This document shows, piece by piece, positions 1 through 8,862 of a stretch of 64,000 bases of DNA. The DNA is from Rothia amarae. Lineage in GTDB: Bacteria; Actinomycetota; Actinomycetes; Actinomycetales; Micrococcaceae. The stretch spans positions 1,736,001-1,800,000 of the forward strand of contig NZ_CP061538.1 in the NCBI RefSeq assembly GCF_014705945.2, given 5' to 3'. A program made the position numbers and the translations under genes. The notes under the pieces are model-generated. The model was not told the DNA's origin, made no database searches, and saw only the letters and a list, made by a program, of their open reading frames with translations. The first letter of the stretch is position 1. The number at the start of each line of letters is the position of its first letter.

Positions 1-81
1 GCCACCCTGCTTACCGGGCATGATGAGTTTTGCTAGCGCGCCAGCAATCAGACCGAGAATAATCCAGCTAAGAATACTCAA
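1..81 (-). CDS. GlsB/YeaQ/YmgE-family membrane protein (partial)
   Basis: Only the first 27 codons are present; the gene runs off the left edge. The reading begins at a TTG codon (81-79) preceded by AGGAAG at a good distance and gives MSILSWIILGLIAGALAKLI followed by MPGKQGG. This is the typical N-terminus of the transglycosylase-associated (GlsB/YeaQ/YmgE) family of small three-helix, glycine-rich stress membrane proteins. The family role is general stress response; no enzymatic function is established. The upstream strand holds the terminator of the DivIVA-like gene, so this is probably its own transcription unit. Confidence 0.7.
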   Translation of the reverse strand, partial: MSILSWIILGLIAGALAKLIMPGKQGG

Positions 82-286
82 GATGTTCTTCCTTTCTGCA
101 GAGACAAACATCGTTATTAGTTCGCCTACTTATTAATGTAACTGTATTAGCATACACATACTTTTCAGGAAAACATGCGTTATGCGGACAAATTAGTAAG
201 TAATCTGAGTTACAGGGAAAGTCTTCATTTTCAACGTCGTCACGCATCGTTTTAACATTCTGGGATAACTGACATCTGATGAAGAA

Positions 287-316
287 GCCCCTTTTCTCAC
301 AACCGCGAAAAGGGGC
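287..316 (-). terminator. Hairpin downstream of the DivIVA-repeat gene
   Basis: A perfect 10-bp stem (GCCCCTTTTC / GAAAAGGGGC) with a 10-nt loop lies 16 bases beyond the stop codon of the 332-922 gene. The U-tract on the minus strand is weak. The rest of 82-331 shows no supportable gene. Confidence 0.6.
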
Positions 317-331
317 ATCATCCAACAACGA

Positions 332-922
332 CTAGCGCAAATCGAGCATGAGAGAAATACACCTATCTAAGAAAGCGTCCACCTGAGTTTCTTCATAGCA
401 CATGTCCCCCGTTGCACTAGAAAACACAGCATTGCGAATAATAGCCGGAGAGAGTTCTTCTGCCGAACGAAAATGGTCGCGCAGCCGATTGCACAATGCG
501 TCGACGTCCTTCACAAAATACCCTTTGGTGAGCTTATGAGATGGACGGCGGAAACGATGCCCTTCTGCTCGATTGAGACGCCCCATCACCAACTCTGCCG
601 TTTCTTCAACGGCATGCTCCCATGCGATTCGTCCGTGTTTTTCGATAAACAGACGACGCTCAAATTCGGCAAATCGATCTTCCACTCGATCGAGCGCATG
701 ATCGACGTCGGAAGGCGAGTACCCACCTTGCTCAGCTTCAAATGACTGCCGGCGAATATCAGCGGAGCTTTGAACACGGCTATCTGGAATGCCCTTCCGT
801 AGTAGCTCAAAGTCATCCGCTAACCCCGCGAAGTACGCATCAACTTCAGTGCGCGAATACCCCTGCTGGTGTTCATCCACCACAATAAATTCGCCGATAC
901 TTGAAGTCTGTCGGTGCTTCAC
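332..922 (-). CDS. Protein with four DivIVA-type repeats
   Basis: This 196-aa soluble protein carries four copies of the short DivIVA/DivI1A signature, G/C-Y-x(4)-VDA-F/L: residues 21-31 (GYSRTEVDAYF), 67-78 (GYSPSDVDHALD), 134-145 (GYFVKDVDALCN) and 175-186 (CYEETQVDAFLD). Actinobacteria use DivIVA/Wag31 for polar growth and septum placement, but those proteins have one N-terminal motif followed by a long coiled coil. Here the motif is tandemly repeated with short helical spacers, as in the loosely annotated DivIVA-domain-containing proteins. The exact role is unknown; a cell-envelope or division scaffold is an inference. It follows cdsA but is separated from it by a strong terminator, so it probably has its own promoter. 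Confidence 0.7.
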   Translation of the reverse strand: MKHRQTSSIGEFIVVDEHQQGYSRTEVDAYFAGLADDFELLRKGIPDSRVQSSADIRRQSFEAEQGGYSPSDVDHALDRVEDRFAEFERRLFIEKHGRIAWEHAVEETAELVMGRLNRAEGHRFRRPSHKLTKGYFVKDVDALCNRLRDHFRSAEELSPAIIRNAVFSSATGDMCYEETQVDAFLDRCISLMLDLR

Positions 923-950
923 TAGCCCTCCAAATGTATTAAAAATAAAT

Positions 951-976
951 GGGTGCGGTAGAGAACTACCGCACCC
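951..976 (-). terminator. cdsA terminator
   Basis: A perfect 10-bp stem (GGGTGCGGTA / TACCGCACCC) with a 6-nt loop is followed on the minus strand by an ATTTATTTTTAA tract. It lies just after the cdsA stop and is a typical intrinsic terminator. Confidence 0.85.
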
Positions 977-1012
977 ATCATGCCACGAAGACCGAACAAT
1001 TCAATGAAGCGA

Positions 1013-1861
1013 TTAGGCAATCAGGGCAAAAAGAGCGAACAACACATAGCCAATGGCGAGGCAAAAAACAATGGAATCCAAGCGATCCATTACCCCACCA
1101 TGACCGGGCAAAATATTGGACATATCTTTAATTCCGATTTCGCGTTTCACCATAGATTCAGCAAGGTCTCCTGTGGTTGCCGTAATCACCAGAAATACTG
1201 CTAGCACTACGCCGAACCACCAGGGCTCATCAATGAACATCGAAGCAATGATGCCCACGATGATGGAACCCACCATGGAACCGGCGAATCCCTCCCAGGT
1301 TTTCTTGGGTGAAATCTTAGGAGCCATAGGATGCTTGCCCCACAGAACCCCTGCGATATAGCCCCAGGTGTCATTACCGATTGCCATAATCAGAATCATA
1401 AAAATCTTGCCCGAGCCACCTTCTTCTCGGAAAAGAAGCATAGCCAGTGCCAGCATGAAAGGAACCCATGCAATCGCAAAGATTGACCCCATGACCGACA
1501 TAATCATGCCGTCTTTTGAACCAAAAAGACGGAAAGCAATCAGGCAAAGAATCGAGGCAACGACGGCGAAAATCAGCCACTGACCGCCCCCCACATAAGC
1601 AATGAAAGGTAGCACCAGAGCAATCACAACAGCCGGTACTAGAGGAATCCCCATGCCGCGCTTCTGATTAATGCCGTTCACGATTTCCCAGGTACCCACG
1701 CCTGCTGCCGCAGCAGCCAAGCTGACCAAGAGCCAGGGAATAAAGAATAGGCCAATAATTAACAGCGAGCCAAGCACAACACCGACCCCAATAGCAGCGG
1801 GCAGGTTACGCCCCGCCCGCGACTTCTTAGGTTCGGGTTTCGTTTCAGTGAGCTGGCTCAT
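1013..1861 (-). CDS. cdsA: Phosphatidate cytidylyltransferase
   Basis: A 282-aa integral membrane enzyme that makes CDP-diacylglycerol from phosphatidic acid and CTP, the branch point to phosphatidylglycerol, cardiolipin and phosphatidylinositol. A soluble basic N-terminus (1-22) is followed by about eight hydrophobic segments. The C-terminal CDS signature is clear: GDLAESMVKREIGIKDMSN, then LPGHGGVMDRLDS, holding the metal-binding acidic and lysine residues. The gene starts 3 bases after the frr stop, so the two are co-transcribed, as is usual in actinobacteria (pyrH-frr-cdsA). The length is normal for the family. Confidence 0.95.
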   Translation of the reverse strand: MSQLTETKPEPKKSRAGRNLPAAIGVGVVLGSLLIIGLFFIPWLLVSLAAAAAGVGTWEIVNGINQKRGMGIPLVPAVVIALVLPFIAYVGGGQWLIFAVVASILCLIAFRLFGSKDGMIMSVMGSIFAIAWVPFMLALAMLLFREEGGSGKIFMILIMAIGNDTWGYIAGVLWGKHPMAPKISPKKTWEGFAGSMVGSIIVGIIASMFIDEPWWFGVVLAVFLVITATTGDLAESMVKREIGIKDMSNILPGHGGVMDRLDSIVFCLAIGYVLFALFALIA

Positions 1862-1864
1862 CGA

Positions 1865-2422
1865 TTAAACCTCGAGAAGCTCAGCTTCCTTGCGCTTGTA
1901 GAGCTCGTCGATGGAATCAACGTGCTTCTTCGTCAACGCATCGAGTTCCTTTTCACCGCGTGAACCTTCGTCTTCGCCAATTTCGCCGTCCTTGACAGCC
2001 TTTTCGATGGCGGTCTTTGCAGTACGACGGATGTTACGAACGGATACACGTGCTTCTTCAGTCTTATTTCCGACGAGCTTGATGTAATCACGACGGCGCT
2101 CTTCGGTCATCTCTGGCATGACAACGCGGATAACGTTACCGTCATTGGCAGGGTTAGCGCCCAAGTCAGAGTTGCGCAGGGCGTCTTCAATATCCTTCAA
2201 CGCAGACTTGTCATAAGGAGTAATCAAGATAGTGCGAGCCTCGGGAGTCTGGAAAGAAGCCAGCTGCTGCATAGGAGTAGGAGTGCCGTAGTACTCTACA
2301 GTGATGGATGCAAAGAGTGAGGGGTTAGCTCGCCCCGTGCGTACATTAGCGTATTCGTTCTGCAGCGCAACAATGGCTTTGTCCATCTTGGTGCCTGCAT
2401 CAGCGAGAGTTTCTTCAATCAC
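1865..2422 (-). CDS. frr: Ribosome recycling factor
   Basis: A 185-aa cytoplasmic translation factor that, with EF-G, splits the post-termination ribosome. The sequence is full length, with the three-helix-bundle landmarks VRTGRANPSLF near residue 30 and the C-terminal KKHVDSIDELYKRKE. The start at 2422 has a ribosome binding site (AGGAGATCACAGGTG region) just upstream. It precedes cdsA with 3 bases between. Unusually, it is separated from pyrH by an extra gene (2537-3154); in most actinobacteria pyrH and frr are adjacent. Confidence 0.97.
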   Translation of the reverse strand: MIEETLADAGTKMDKAIVALQNEYANVRTGRANPSLFASITVEYYGTPTPMQQLASFQTPEARTILITPYDKSALKDIEDALRNSDLGANPANDGNVIRVVMPEMTEERRRDYIKLVGNKTEEARVSVRNIRRTAKTAIEKAVKDGEIGEDEGSRGEKELDALTKKHVDSIDELYKRKEAELLEV

Positions 2423-2536
2423 CTGTGATCTCCTTTAGTAGATGTAGCGCTCAAGACGCTAAACGTATAGCTCTTTCCAGTCTAGTGGATTTAGTGAATG
2501 TGTGCTGAATTGGAAAAATCCAGTTACTCCTAGAAA

Positions 2537-3154
2537 TTATGGGAACCGTACGGTGGCTACTACATATTCTTGAGCAGGGTTCTCTTCCCACTCACCCACC
2601 AGTAGTAATTCTCCGGGGGCGGGCACATAGGTTGCGGCGTCCTGCAACTTTTCGGGAAAGTCCACTACAAAGTTTCTTCTGATGCCATCAATCTCTATGC
2701 TGCCGGTACACGTGTACAGGGTGGATGCATTTATTTGAACCGTATTGAGATTCCACTGCCCAAATCGATGATTGCCTTCGCCTCGTACATCAAGGACGTG
2801 AACCTCCCGTTGCGATGGCAGGGCACCCTGTTCTTGCCCCAGAACAGTATCGAGCAGTTCTCCTATTGCAACCCGGTCTTTGGTCATAGGGCTCACCCAC
2901 CGGCACCCTAGCACGCCATGCTCCAGAGTCAAAAGAGTTGTATCATCTGAAATTTTACGAGCACGGTAGGTCAAGGGAATCTGATACAGCTCCCCCGCCG
3001 CAGCAAGGCATACTAAGCTCTCAATCCCCACTTCTCCCTCACGATCAAGAAGCCTCCAACTTGCGTAGAGATCGCCGGTACCTATCAACCGATTCACTAT
3101 GTGCGTTTTGGTCGGGTTCAACTGTGTCTTATAAATCTTTGCAATTTTTCGCAT
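2537..3154 (-). CDS. Maltokinase N-terminal-cap-like protein
   Basis: This 205-aa protein begins MRKIAKIYKTQLNPTKTH. The ATG at 3154 is preferred over an upstream in-frame start because it has GAGGAAAGG at good spacing. The sequence resembles the N-terminal cap domain of actinobacterial maltokinases (Mak_N_cap) standing alone: an N-terminal half ending in a CRWVSPMTKDRVAI turn and a C-terminal beta-rich half. No kinase domain follows. Stand-alone cap-like proteins are common in Actinobacteria and have no settled function. It sits between pyrH and frr, splitting a normally tight operon, which suggests a lineage-specific insertion. The family assignment comes from pattern recognition and is moderately sure. 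Confidence 0.55.
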   Translation of the reverse strand: MRKIAKIYKTQLNPTKTHIVNRLIGTGDLYASWRLLDREGEVGIESLVCLAAAGELYQIPLTYRARKISDDTTLLTLEHGVLGCRWVSPMTKDRVAIGELLDTVLGQEQGALPSQREVHVLDVRGEGNHRFGQWNLNTVQINASTLYTCTGSIEIDGIRRNFVVDFPEKLQDAATYVPAPGELLLVGEWEENPAQEYVVATVRFP

Positions 3155-3244
3155 AGTATTTTTTCCTTTCCTCAAAAACAAAAAGGGTCCCTCCGCTACA
3201 AATATTTTTTGCAGCAGCGAGGAACCCAGATTGAGAGCCATAAC

Positions 3245-3988
3245 TTAGGCGGTGACGAGCGTGCCCATCTCTTCACCCAAAATGGCGCGGGTAACGTTAC
3301 CATCGCCCTGCATACCAAAAACACGCATTGCCACGTTGTTGTCTTTGCACAGGGAGAACGCAGTCTGATCCATAACACGGATATTGCGCTGCAACGCCTC
3401 ATCGTAGGTCAGGTGGTAAAGACGTTCCGCATCAGGATCCTTATTGGGATCCGCAGTGTAAATGCCGTCTACGCCATTCTTCGCTACCAGAACTTCATCT
3501 GCCTGAATTTCCAACGCACGCTGCGCTGCCACAGTATCAGTGGAGAAATAGGGTAGCCCTGCGCCTGCACCGAAAATAACCACGCGGTCTTTCTGCATAT
3601 GGCGAATAGCGCGACGGGGGATGTAGGTCTCAGCAACCTGAGGCATAGTAATTGCCGACTGCACACGCGTGTCAATCCCCGCCTGCTCCAAGAAATCCTG
3701 CAGAGCCAACGAGTTCATCACGGTACCCAGCATTCCCATGTAGTCAGCACGTGAACGGTCCATACCAGCTTGGGACAGCTCAGCACCGCGGAAGAAGTTA
3801 CCTCCACCAATCACAATAGAAGTCTCAACCTGGCCCACGGTTGCAGCAATCTGTTCTGCTACTCCGCGGATGACCTCAGTTGAAATACCGACTTGGCCAC
3901 CGCCAAAAACCTCGCCCGAAAGCTTCAGGAGGACGCGACGTCGTCCTGTATCATCGCGATGGATAGCGGGGGTAGGTGCATCAGTCAT
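3245..3988 (-). CDS. pyrH: UMP kinase
   Basis: A 247-aa cytoplasmic enzyme that phosphorylates UMP to UDP. Bacterial UMP kinase is hexameric, belongs to the amino-acid-kinase fold and is regulated by GTP and UTP. Landmarks are [14 protein letters not shown] near the N-terminus, [11 protein letters not shown], and the nucleotide-binding segment [20 protein letters not shown]. The start at 3988 ([10 protein letters not shown]) is chosen because GAGAGG lies 7 bases upstream; an in-frame ATG five codons earlier lacks this. The gene lies downstream of tsf in the usual rpsB-tsf-pyrH-frr order. Confidence 0.95.
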   Translation of the reverse strand: MTDAPTPAIHRDDTGRRRVLLKLSGEVFGGGQVGISTEVIRGVAEQIAATVGQVETSIVIGGGNFFRGAELSQAGMDRSRADYMGMLGTVMNSLALQDFLEQAGIDTRVQSAITMPQVAETYIPRRAIRHMQKDRVVIFGAGAGLPYFSTDTVAAQRALEIQADEVLVAKNGVDGIYTADPNKDPDAERLYHLTYDEALQRNIRVMDQTAFSLCKDNNVAMRVFGMQGDGNVTRAILGEEMGTLVTA

Positions 3989-4060
3989 CGAGAAACCTCT
4001 CATATCGGTATATTCGTATTATTTTGTGCCTCCAGGGCACCCTCTAGAACAGCATACGAC

Positions 4061-4092
4061 AAAGGAGAGCACCGGAACCGGCACTCTCCTTT
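4061..4092 (-). terminator. Hairpin after tsf
   Basis: A 9-bp stem (AAAGGAGAG / CTCTCCTTT) with a partly paired GC-rich loop lies between tsf and pyrH. Its U-tract is poor, so it may only attenuate read-through from rpsB-tsf into pyrH. Confidence 0.6.
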
Positions 4093-4180
4093 GTAATCGG
4101 CGAATCTGTGCACAAATCACACTGCACTTTCAGGCTAGTTCGAACTAACCTGAGGACTCACCTAAGGATTCAAAAAGAAC

Positions 4181-5011
4181 TTATGCACCCACGCGGAAAC
4201 GCTCGAAAGCGGTTGCGGTAGCACCGCTCTCTTCCAGAACCTTAGCTACAGACTTTGAGGAGTCCTTAGCGAAGTCCTGATCAAGAAGGGTGTTCTCCTT
4301 GTAGAAAGCCTTCAGCTTGCCTTCAACGATCTTAGGAATGATCTGCTCAGGCTTGCCCTCAGCTGCGGCGGTTTCCTCAGCAACACGCTTTTCAGCATCG
4401 ACATCTGCTGCGGGAATAGCCTCAGAGTTCAGGTACTTGGGTGACATTGCAGCAATGTGAACTGCTACGTCGTGAGCAACGTCGTCCTTGCCTTCGCCGT
4501 CAACAGCGAGCAAAACGCCAACCTGCGCAGGAAGATCCTTGGAGGTCTTGTGCAGGTAAACAGCTACGGTCTCGCCCTCAACGCGTGCAACGCGACGAAC
4601 AACAACCTTTTCGCCCAGCAGTGCGCCAGCGTCGGTGGTCAGTTCTTCAACGGTCTTACCGTTGATAGAAGCTGCATTGAGTTCTTCAACGGTGGAAGCG
4701 CCTGACGCAATAGCTGCTTCAAGAACGTTGTTACCGAATTCGATGAAGGGGTCAGACTTAGCAACGAAGTCAGTTTCTGAGTTAACCTCAACCATGTAGC
4801 CAACGCCGTTTTCAACGCGTGCTGCTACAAGACCCTCAGCTGCTGCACGGCCTTCACGCTTGGTGATGCCCTTGAGGCCCTTCACGCGAATGATTTCCTG
4901 TGCCTTCTGCTGGTCGCCGTTAGCCTCGTCAAGAGCCTTCTTAACGTCGAGCATGCCAGCACCGGTCTTTTCGCGCAGAGCCTTGATGTCTGCTGCGGTG
5001 TAGTTCGCCAT
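4181..5011 (-). CDS. tsf: Elongation factor Ts
   Basis: A 276-aa cytoplasmic guanine-nucleotide exchange factor for EF-Tu. The N-terminal UBA-like module (MANYTAADIKALREKTGAGM, then LDVKKALDEANGD) is followed by the core signature EINSETDFVAK-like segment (here VEVNSETDFVAKSDPF) that contacts EF-Tu. The C-terminus ends in FERFRVGA. The length is typical for actinobacteria. It lies 120 bp downstream of rpsB with a hairpin between, the standard rpsB-tsf arrangement. Confidence 0.97.
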   Translation of the reverse strand: MANYTAADIKALREKTGAGMLDVKKALDEANGDQQKAQEIIRVKGLKGITKREGRAAAEGLVAARVENGVGYMVEVNSETDFVAKSDPFIEFGNNVLEAAIASGASTVEELNAASINGKTVEELTTDAGALLGEKVVVRRVARVEGETVAVYLHKTSKDLPAQVGVLLAVDGEGKDDVAHDVAVHIAAMSPKYLNSEAIPAADVDAEKRVAEETAAAEGKPEQIIPKIVEGKLKAFYKENTLLDQDFAKDSSKSVAKVLEESGATATAFERFRVGA

Positions 5012-5086
5012 AGTGAACTCCTTGATTGTTTTAGTTCAAAGTTCTTATCTGCCCAGTATTTTACGCCCGGGACAATGTGAAAAGAA

Positions 5087-5118
5087 GACGGCGCCCACCT
5101 AAGTGGGCGGGCACCGTC
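5087..5118 (-). terminator. rpsB-tsf intergenic hairpin
   Basis: A long imperfect GC-rich stem pairs GACGG and GCCCAC with GTGGGC and CCGTC around a 4-nt loop. It sits between rpsB and tsf. There is no strong U-tract, so a partial terminator or attenuator that lowers tsf relative to rpsB is likely. Confidence 0.55.
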
Positions 5119-5131
5119 CTACACAGCATAA

Positions 5132-5962
5132 TTATTCTGCTGAAGCTTCGGTTGAAGCAGCTTCTTCGGTCTGAGCTGATTTCTCAGTCTTAGCTGATTC
5201 GTGCTGTTCGAGGAGCTCGCGCTCCCATTCAGCCATAGGCTCTTCAGCGGAGCCCTTACCGGACTTCTTGTTGTTGCGCTCCAAGAGACCTTCTGCAACA
5301 GCATCTGCGATAACGCGGGTCAGCAGGTTGACCGAGCGGATAGCGTCGTCGTTACCGGGGATGGGGAATGAAACCTCATCGGGGTCACAGTTGGTGTCGA
5401 GGATAGCGACAACGGGGATGTTGAGCTTCTGAGCTTCGTCAACTGCAAGGTGTTCCTTCTTGGTGTCAACGATCCACACCAATGAAGGTGCCTTCTTCAG
5501 ATCGCGGATACCGCCGAGGGTCTTCTCCAGCTTTTCGTGCTCGCGGCGAAGAAGCAGCAGTTCCTTCTTGGTGAACTGTGAGCCTGCTACGTCGTCAAAG
5601 TCAATCTGCTCAAGTTCCTTCATACGATCGATTCGCTTGGAAACGGTCTCGAAGTTAGTGAGCATACCACCGAGCCAGCGGTGGTTAACGTAAGGCATGT
5701 TAACGCGGGTAGCCTGTTCAGCAATAGCTTCCTGAGCCTGCTTCTTGGTACCAACGAAAAGTACGGTGCCACCGTGAGCAACGGTTGACTTTACAGCTTC
5801 GTATGCCTGGTCAATGAAAGCCAATGACTGCTGCAAGTCAATGATGTAGATACCATTGCGCTCGGTGAAAATGAAACGCTTCATCTTGGGGTTCCAGCGG
5901 CGGGTCTGGTGACCAAAGTGAACACCGGAATCAAGAAGCTGACGCATAGTTACGACGGGCAT
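5132..5962 (-). CDS. rpsB: 30S ribosomal protein S2
   Basis: A 276-aa small-subunit ribosomal protein. It begins [20 protein letters not shown], with the S2 signatures [23 protein letters not shown] and [13 protein letters not shown]. After about residue 235 it carries an acidic, Ala/Glu/Ser-rich tail that is longer than in E. coli and usual in high-GC Gram-positives. A strong ribosome binding site (AAAGGAGACGAC) precedes the ATG. The gene is transcribed from a long leader upstream (5963 to about 6310) and leads into tsf. Confidence 0.97.
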   Translation of the reverse strand: MPVVTMRQLLDSGVHFGHQTRRWNPKMKRFIFTERNGIYIIDLQQSLAFIDQAYEAVKSTVAHGGTVLFVGTKKQAQEAIAEQATRVNMPYVNHRWLGGMLTNFETVSKRIDRMKELEQIDFDDVAGSQFTKKELLLLRREHEKLEKTLGGIRDLKKAPSLVWIVDTKKEHLAVDEAQKLNIPVVAILDTNCDPDEVSFPIPGNDDAIRSVNLLTRVIADAVAEGLLERNNKKSGKGSAEEPMAEWERELLEQHESAKTEKSAQTEEAASTEASAE

Positions 5963-6320
5963 GTCGTCTCCTTTGTAGCCGTGCCGACCCCTTATTCAAG
6001 GCTAGCCGTACACGCGCATAGTAGTTATCGGTTACATGTTGAGCTTTAGCTCGTCCTGGAAATACTCAGATTCTCTGCTTATCAGCAGATCCTCTCAGGC
6101 CTTCACCGGCTGATGCCGGACCGAAAGTCCCTTCGCTTCTCTCTTCACTCACAAGCGAGTTCGATTAGCTTTGTATTTCGCGTTGTCAGATCAGATGGTT
6201 TCCCCTCTGATAAATACCGTATGTAATCGGTATTTTTTACTCTTCTCTGATCACAGAAATGATTTCGAGCACGGATAACCCGCACAGAGCAAACTGCAAT
6301 GTTCAACTATACAGTATTTG
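5963..6320 (-). promoter_or_regulatory. Long structured 5' leader of rpsB
   Basis: No gene fits in 5963-6545 on either strand. On the minus strand this is the leader of rpsB and holds several hairpins: CTGCT-TATC-AGCAG (6075-6088), CCGGC-TGAT-GCCGG (6106-6119) and AATACCG/CGGTATT (6213-6234). A TATAGT hexamer at about 6305-6310 could be a -10 element. In many bacteria S2 represses its own mRNA through such a leader. No known leader family was recognised, so autoregulation is an inference. Confidence 0.45.
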
Positions 6321-6545
6321 TCCCGATTGTGGAGGTCACTGCGTCCGCTTAAACCGGGCTCGAAAAGTAGGTTACACGGCGTTAGATCACCGCTTCGTTC
6401 TTAACTTTGCGTACTGAAGCTTGTGGATAATCAAAAAATCGGTGTATTTAGGGCAAAGATATCCACAATTTTTGTAAAACGTATTTTGGGGTGAGATTTT
6501 CTGATGAGCTAAGAGACGACCGAACATATTTCTCAAGGACTTCAA

Positions 6546-7103
6546 ATGCCCCGGTTATGTAACTCTTTCAGAGCAGTTCTTCATCTACGCACGGTACTCA
6601 TCTGCTGGTTCGTCGTGCTGCTATTTACACATGCGCTTGCTCTATCTCCTGCGATTTCTAGCGAATATCCACGCTGGCAATGGCCTACCCATCAGGGTGC
6701 GCAAGTTCTGCGCAACTTTGACAAGCCTGCTCAAAAATGGAACTCCGGGCATCGCGGGGTGGATTTAGCGGCAGACGACGCAACGGTTCGCTCCCCCGCC
6801 GCGGGAAAAGTCGTGTTTGCCGGCAAAGTAGTAGACCGCACAGTGATAACGATTGAACATGAGGACGGACGTCGTTCAAGCTTCGAACCCGTCGCTCAAC
6901 CGTTAAAAGTGGGCACAGCTGTAAAGGCGGGAGAGAAAATCGCCGAGATAGATCCGGCGATTTCTCACTGCTCCCAGCTATGTATCCATTGGGGCGTTCG
7001 AGAAGGCACCGGCAAATCCGCCGAATACCTCAACCCTTTGCTCTTTTTAGGGGTAGAAGATCCAAGCGTCCTGCTACCGATTGGTGAAGACTTTGCGGCG
7101 TAG
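6546..7103 (+). CDS. Secreted M23-family peptidoglycan endopeptidase
   Basis: A 185-aa exported protein. Residues 1-39 form a signal peptide (basic start, long hydrophobic stretch, small residues before the cut). The rest is a single M23/LytM domain. The zinc ligands are H69 and D73 in HRGVDL and H148 in CIHWGV; the first histidine of the usual HxH is a cysteine (C146), a variant frequent in actinobacterial members. Such proteins cleave peptide cross-bridges in the wall or act as LytM-type activators. It is divergent from rpsB, a neighbourhood conserved in Actinobacteria. A 15-bp stem-loop follows the stop. Confidence 0.88.
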   Translation: MPRLCNSFRAVLHLRTVLICWFVVLLFTHALALSPAISSEYPRWQWPTHQGAQVLRNFDKPAQKWNSGHRGVDLAADDATVRSPAAGKVVFAGKVVDRTVITIEHEDGRRSSFEPVAQPLKVGTAVKAGEKIAEIDPAISHCSQLCIHWGVREGTGKSAEYLNPLLFLGVEDPSVLLPIGEDFAA

Positions 7104-7133
7104 CAAGCTGAGAGGGGCGATGTGACCGGCGTA

Positions 7134-7169
7134 GCTCGTTTTGACCAGATATACCTGGTCAAAACGAGC
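7134..7169 (+). terminator. Terminator of the M23 gene
   Basis: A perfect 15-bp stem (GCTCGTTTTGACCAG / CTGGTCAAAACGAGC) with a 6-nt loop lies 30 bases after the M23 stop. It is almost symmetric, so it could work in both directions. Confidence 0.75.
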
Positions 7170-7212
7170 GTAGACGGTCAGTCACTTATCACCGCGGAGA
7201 TGACTAGGGCAA

Positions 7213-7256
7213 GAAAAAAGTCGTCCCAGTCGGATTCATACCGACCGGAACGACTT
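7213..7256 (-). terminator. Terminator of tRNA-Ile2
   Basis: On the minus strand a GC-rich stem (AAGTCGT..CCGGTCGG / CCGAC..GGGACGACTT) is followed by a run of six T. It lies 34 bases after the tRNA 3' end and is a clear intrinsic terminator. Confidence 0.8.
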
Positions 7257-7289
7257 ATCACATGGTAGCTCCGAACGAGCTAACCTCTG

Positions 7290-7363
<74 letters not shown>

Positions 7364-7448
7364 CCGCTGTTTCTATAAACAACTCTTATAGATTACCTGA
7401 GATAATCAAAAATTCTAAAATTGTTTGCGCACCTTCGTGGAACTACCT

Positions 7449-8660
7449 TTAGTTTTTGTGCTGGCTCGCTACGAATTCATAGTACTTCTGGCTGGACGTA
7501 TAAAGAGATTCGAACATGTCCCATGTCTTCTTCGCCGCGTGCTTTTTCACCATTTCGTGGCTATAAGCGCCCATCGCTTTCCGTTCAGCTTGAGGGAGTT
7601 CCAGAATAAAGCCTAGTTTCTCAGCAAGATCGGAAGAATTACCTGGTTCAAACAAAAAACCGTTTTTTCCCTCTTCTACCAAGTGAGGTAGCGCGAGCGC
7701 ATTAGCGAGCACCAACGGGCGCGAAGCACTCATAGCCTCCAGCGTCACTAAAGATTGCAATTCAGCAGTACCTGGCTGACAGAATACATTTGCTCTCAGA
7801 TAGCCTTCGCGTAGCTCTTCATCGCTGACGTATCCCAAGAATCGAACACGGTCTTCGACTCCGCATTCCTGCGCCTTCTTCTGCAGAGTTTCTAAGATTT
7901 CTCCAGTGCCCGCAATTTCTAACACCACGTGGTTGAGACGCGATGGTAACTGCGAAAACGCTTCAATCAGTACATCGATGTTTTTCTCAATCGCCAGGCG
8001 TCCAGCGAAGAATATCCGCATTTCTTCTGGATTTTTAGAAATGACTTCATCAGGATTTGGCTCGTAATCAGCCAATTCAATCCCATTGGAAATTGGAATA
8101 ACTGGTTTCTTGAAATGTCCCGATTCTTTCATCGCTTTAGCCGCGATGGGAGTCGGGGTCGTTACGATCTGGGCACGCTCCAAAATACGGCGCATATCCC
8201 CCCAGCTGAAACGTGCAAAAGCATCATTGAACCACTGGGGAAAAGGTAGAAATGGGTCAAGATTCTCCGGCATAAAGTGGTTGGTTGCAATAATGCGAAT
8301 ACCCCGCCGTTTAGCCTGTAGCACCAGAACACGCCCCACAATATAGTGGCACTGAACGTGCACGACGTCGGGCTTTACGTCGTCGAGAATCTGACCTACT
8401 TCACGCCATATACCCCAGGGCGTACAAATACGGATGTAGGGGTGGGTAGGTGCGTGGTGAGATACTAGACGATGCTCTGTGATGCCGTCTACCAGTCGTT
8501 TCTCGCTCTTCGCCTCATCGGGGTTAGCAGCTACCACATGAACTTGATGCCCTCGATCCTTCATAGCTACCGCCAACCGATGTCCGAATTGAGCAGCACC
8601 GTTAATATCTGGTGGGTAAGTATCGGCGCCAATCATGATGGTCAGGGGGCCAGTGGTCAT
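7449..8660 (-). CDS. GT4-family glycosyltransferase
   Basis: A GT-B fold glycosyltransferase of about 403 aa. The N-terminal acceptor domain begins MIGADTYPPDINGAAQFG with the glycine-rich loop and VHVQCHYIVG. The C-terminal nucleotide-sugar domain contains RIFFAGRLAIEKNIDVLIEA and the EX7E motif (ELQSLVTLE). The family includes PimB-like mannosyltransferases and glycolipid-forming enzymes. A role in membrane glycolipid or lipomannan synthesis is likely in this group but is an inference. The ATG at 8660 has AGGTG upstream; an in-frame GTG at 8672 is an alternative start. No neighbouring gene clarifies the substrate. Confidence 0.85.
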   Translation of the reverse strand: MTTGPLTIMIGADTYPPDINGAAQFGHRLAVAMKDRGHQVHVVAANPDEAKSEKRLVDGITEHRLVSHHAPTHPYIRICTPWGIWREVGQILDDVKPDVVHVQCHYIVGRVLVLQAKRRGIRIIATNHFMPENLDPFLPFPQWFNDAFARFSWGDMRRILERAQIVTTPTPIAAKAMKESGHFKKPVIPISNGIELADYEPNPDEVISKNPEEMRIFFAGRLAIEKNIDVLIEAFSQLPSRLNHVVLEIAGTGEILETLQKKAQECGVEDRVRFLGYVSDEELREGYLRANVFCQPGTAELQSLVTLEAMSASRPLVLANALALPHLVEEGKNGFLFEPGNSSDLAEKLGFILELPQAERKAMGAYSHEMVKKHAAKKTWDMFESLYTSSQKYYEFVASQHKN

Positions 8661-8807
8661 CTGTGTTTGCACCTATTCACGTCTTGAGGATTGAAAGCTC
8701 TTTTTCAATTGTGCCATGTTCAGATTGAAGCTTGCCACGAGGATGCTGTATTAAGGGGGAAAATATAGGCGTCTGGACGACGGCGCACACCTGTGCGGTT
8801 ACAGAAA

Positions 8808-8836
8808 AACGCCCCGTACCTTTCGGTACGAGACGT
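8808..8836 (-). terminator. Terminator of the holin-like gene
   Basis: A 13-bp nearly perfect stem (AACGCCCCGTACC / GGTACGAGACGTT) with a TTTC-type loop is followed on the minus strand by a TTTTTC tract, just after the 8863-9795 stop. Confidence 0.8.
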
Positions 8837-8862
8837 TCATCTTTTACGTGCTCTTAGAGTCT

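Noticed and set aside
68-328. An 86-aa minus-strand frame upstream of the GlsB-like gene
   Set aside because: It covers a terminator and the start of another gene, shows no family features and has no ribosome binding site.
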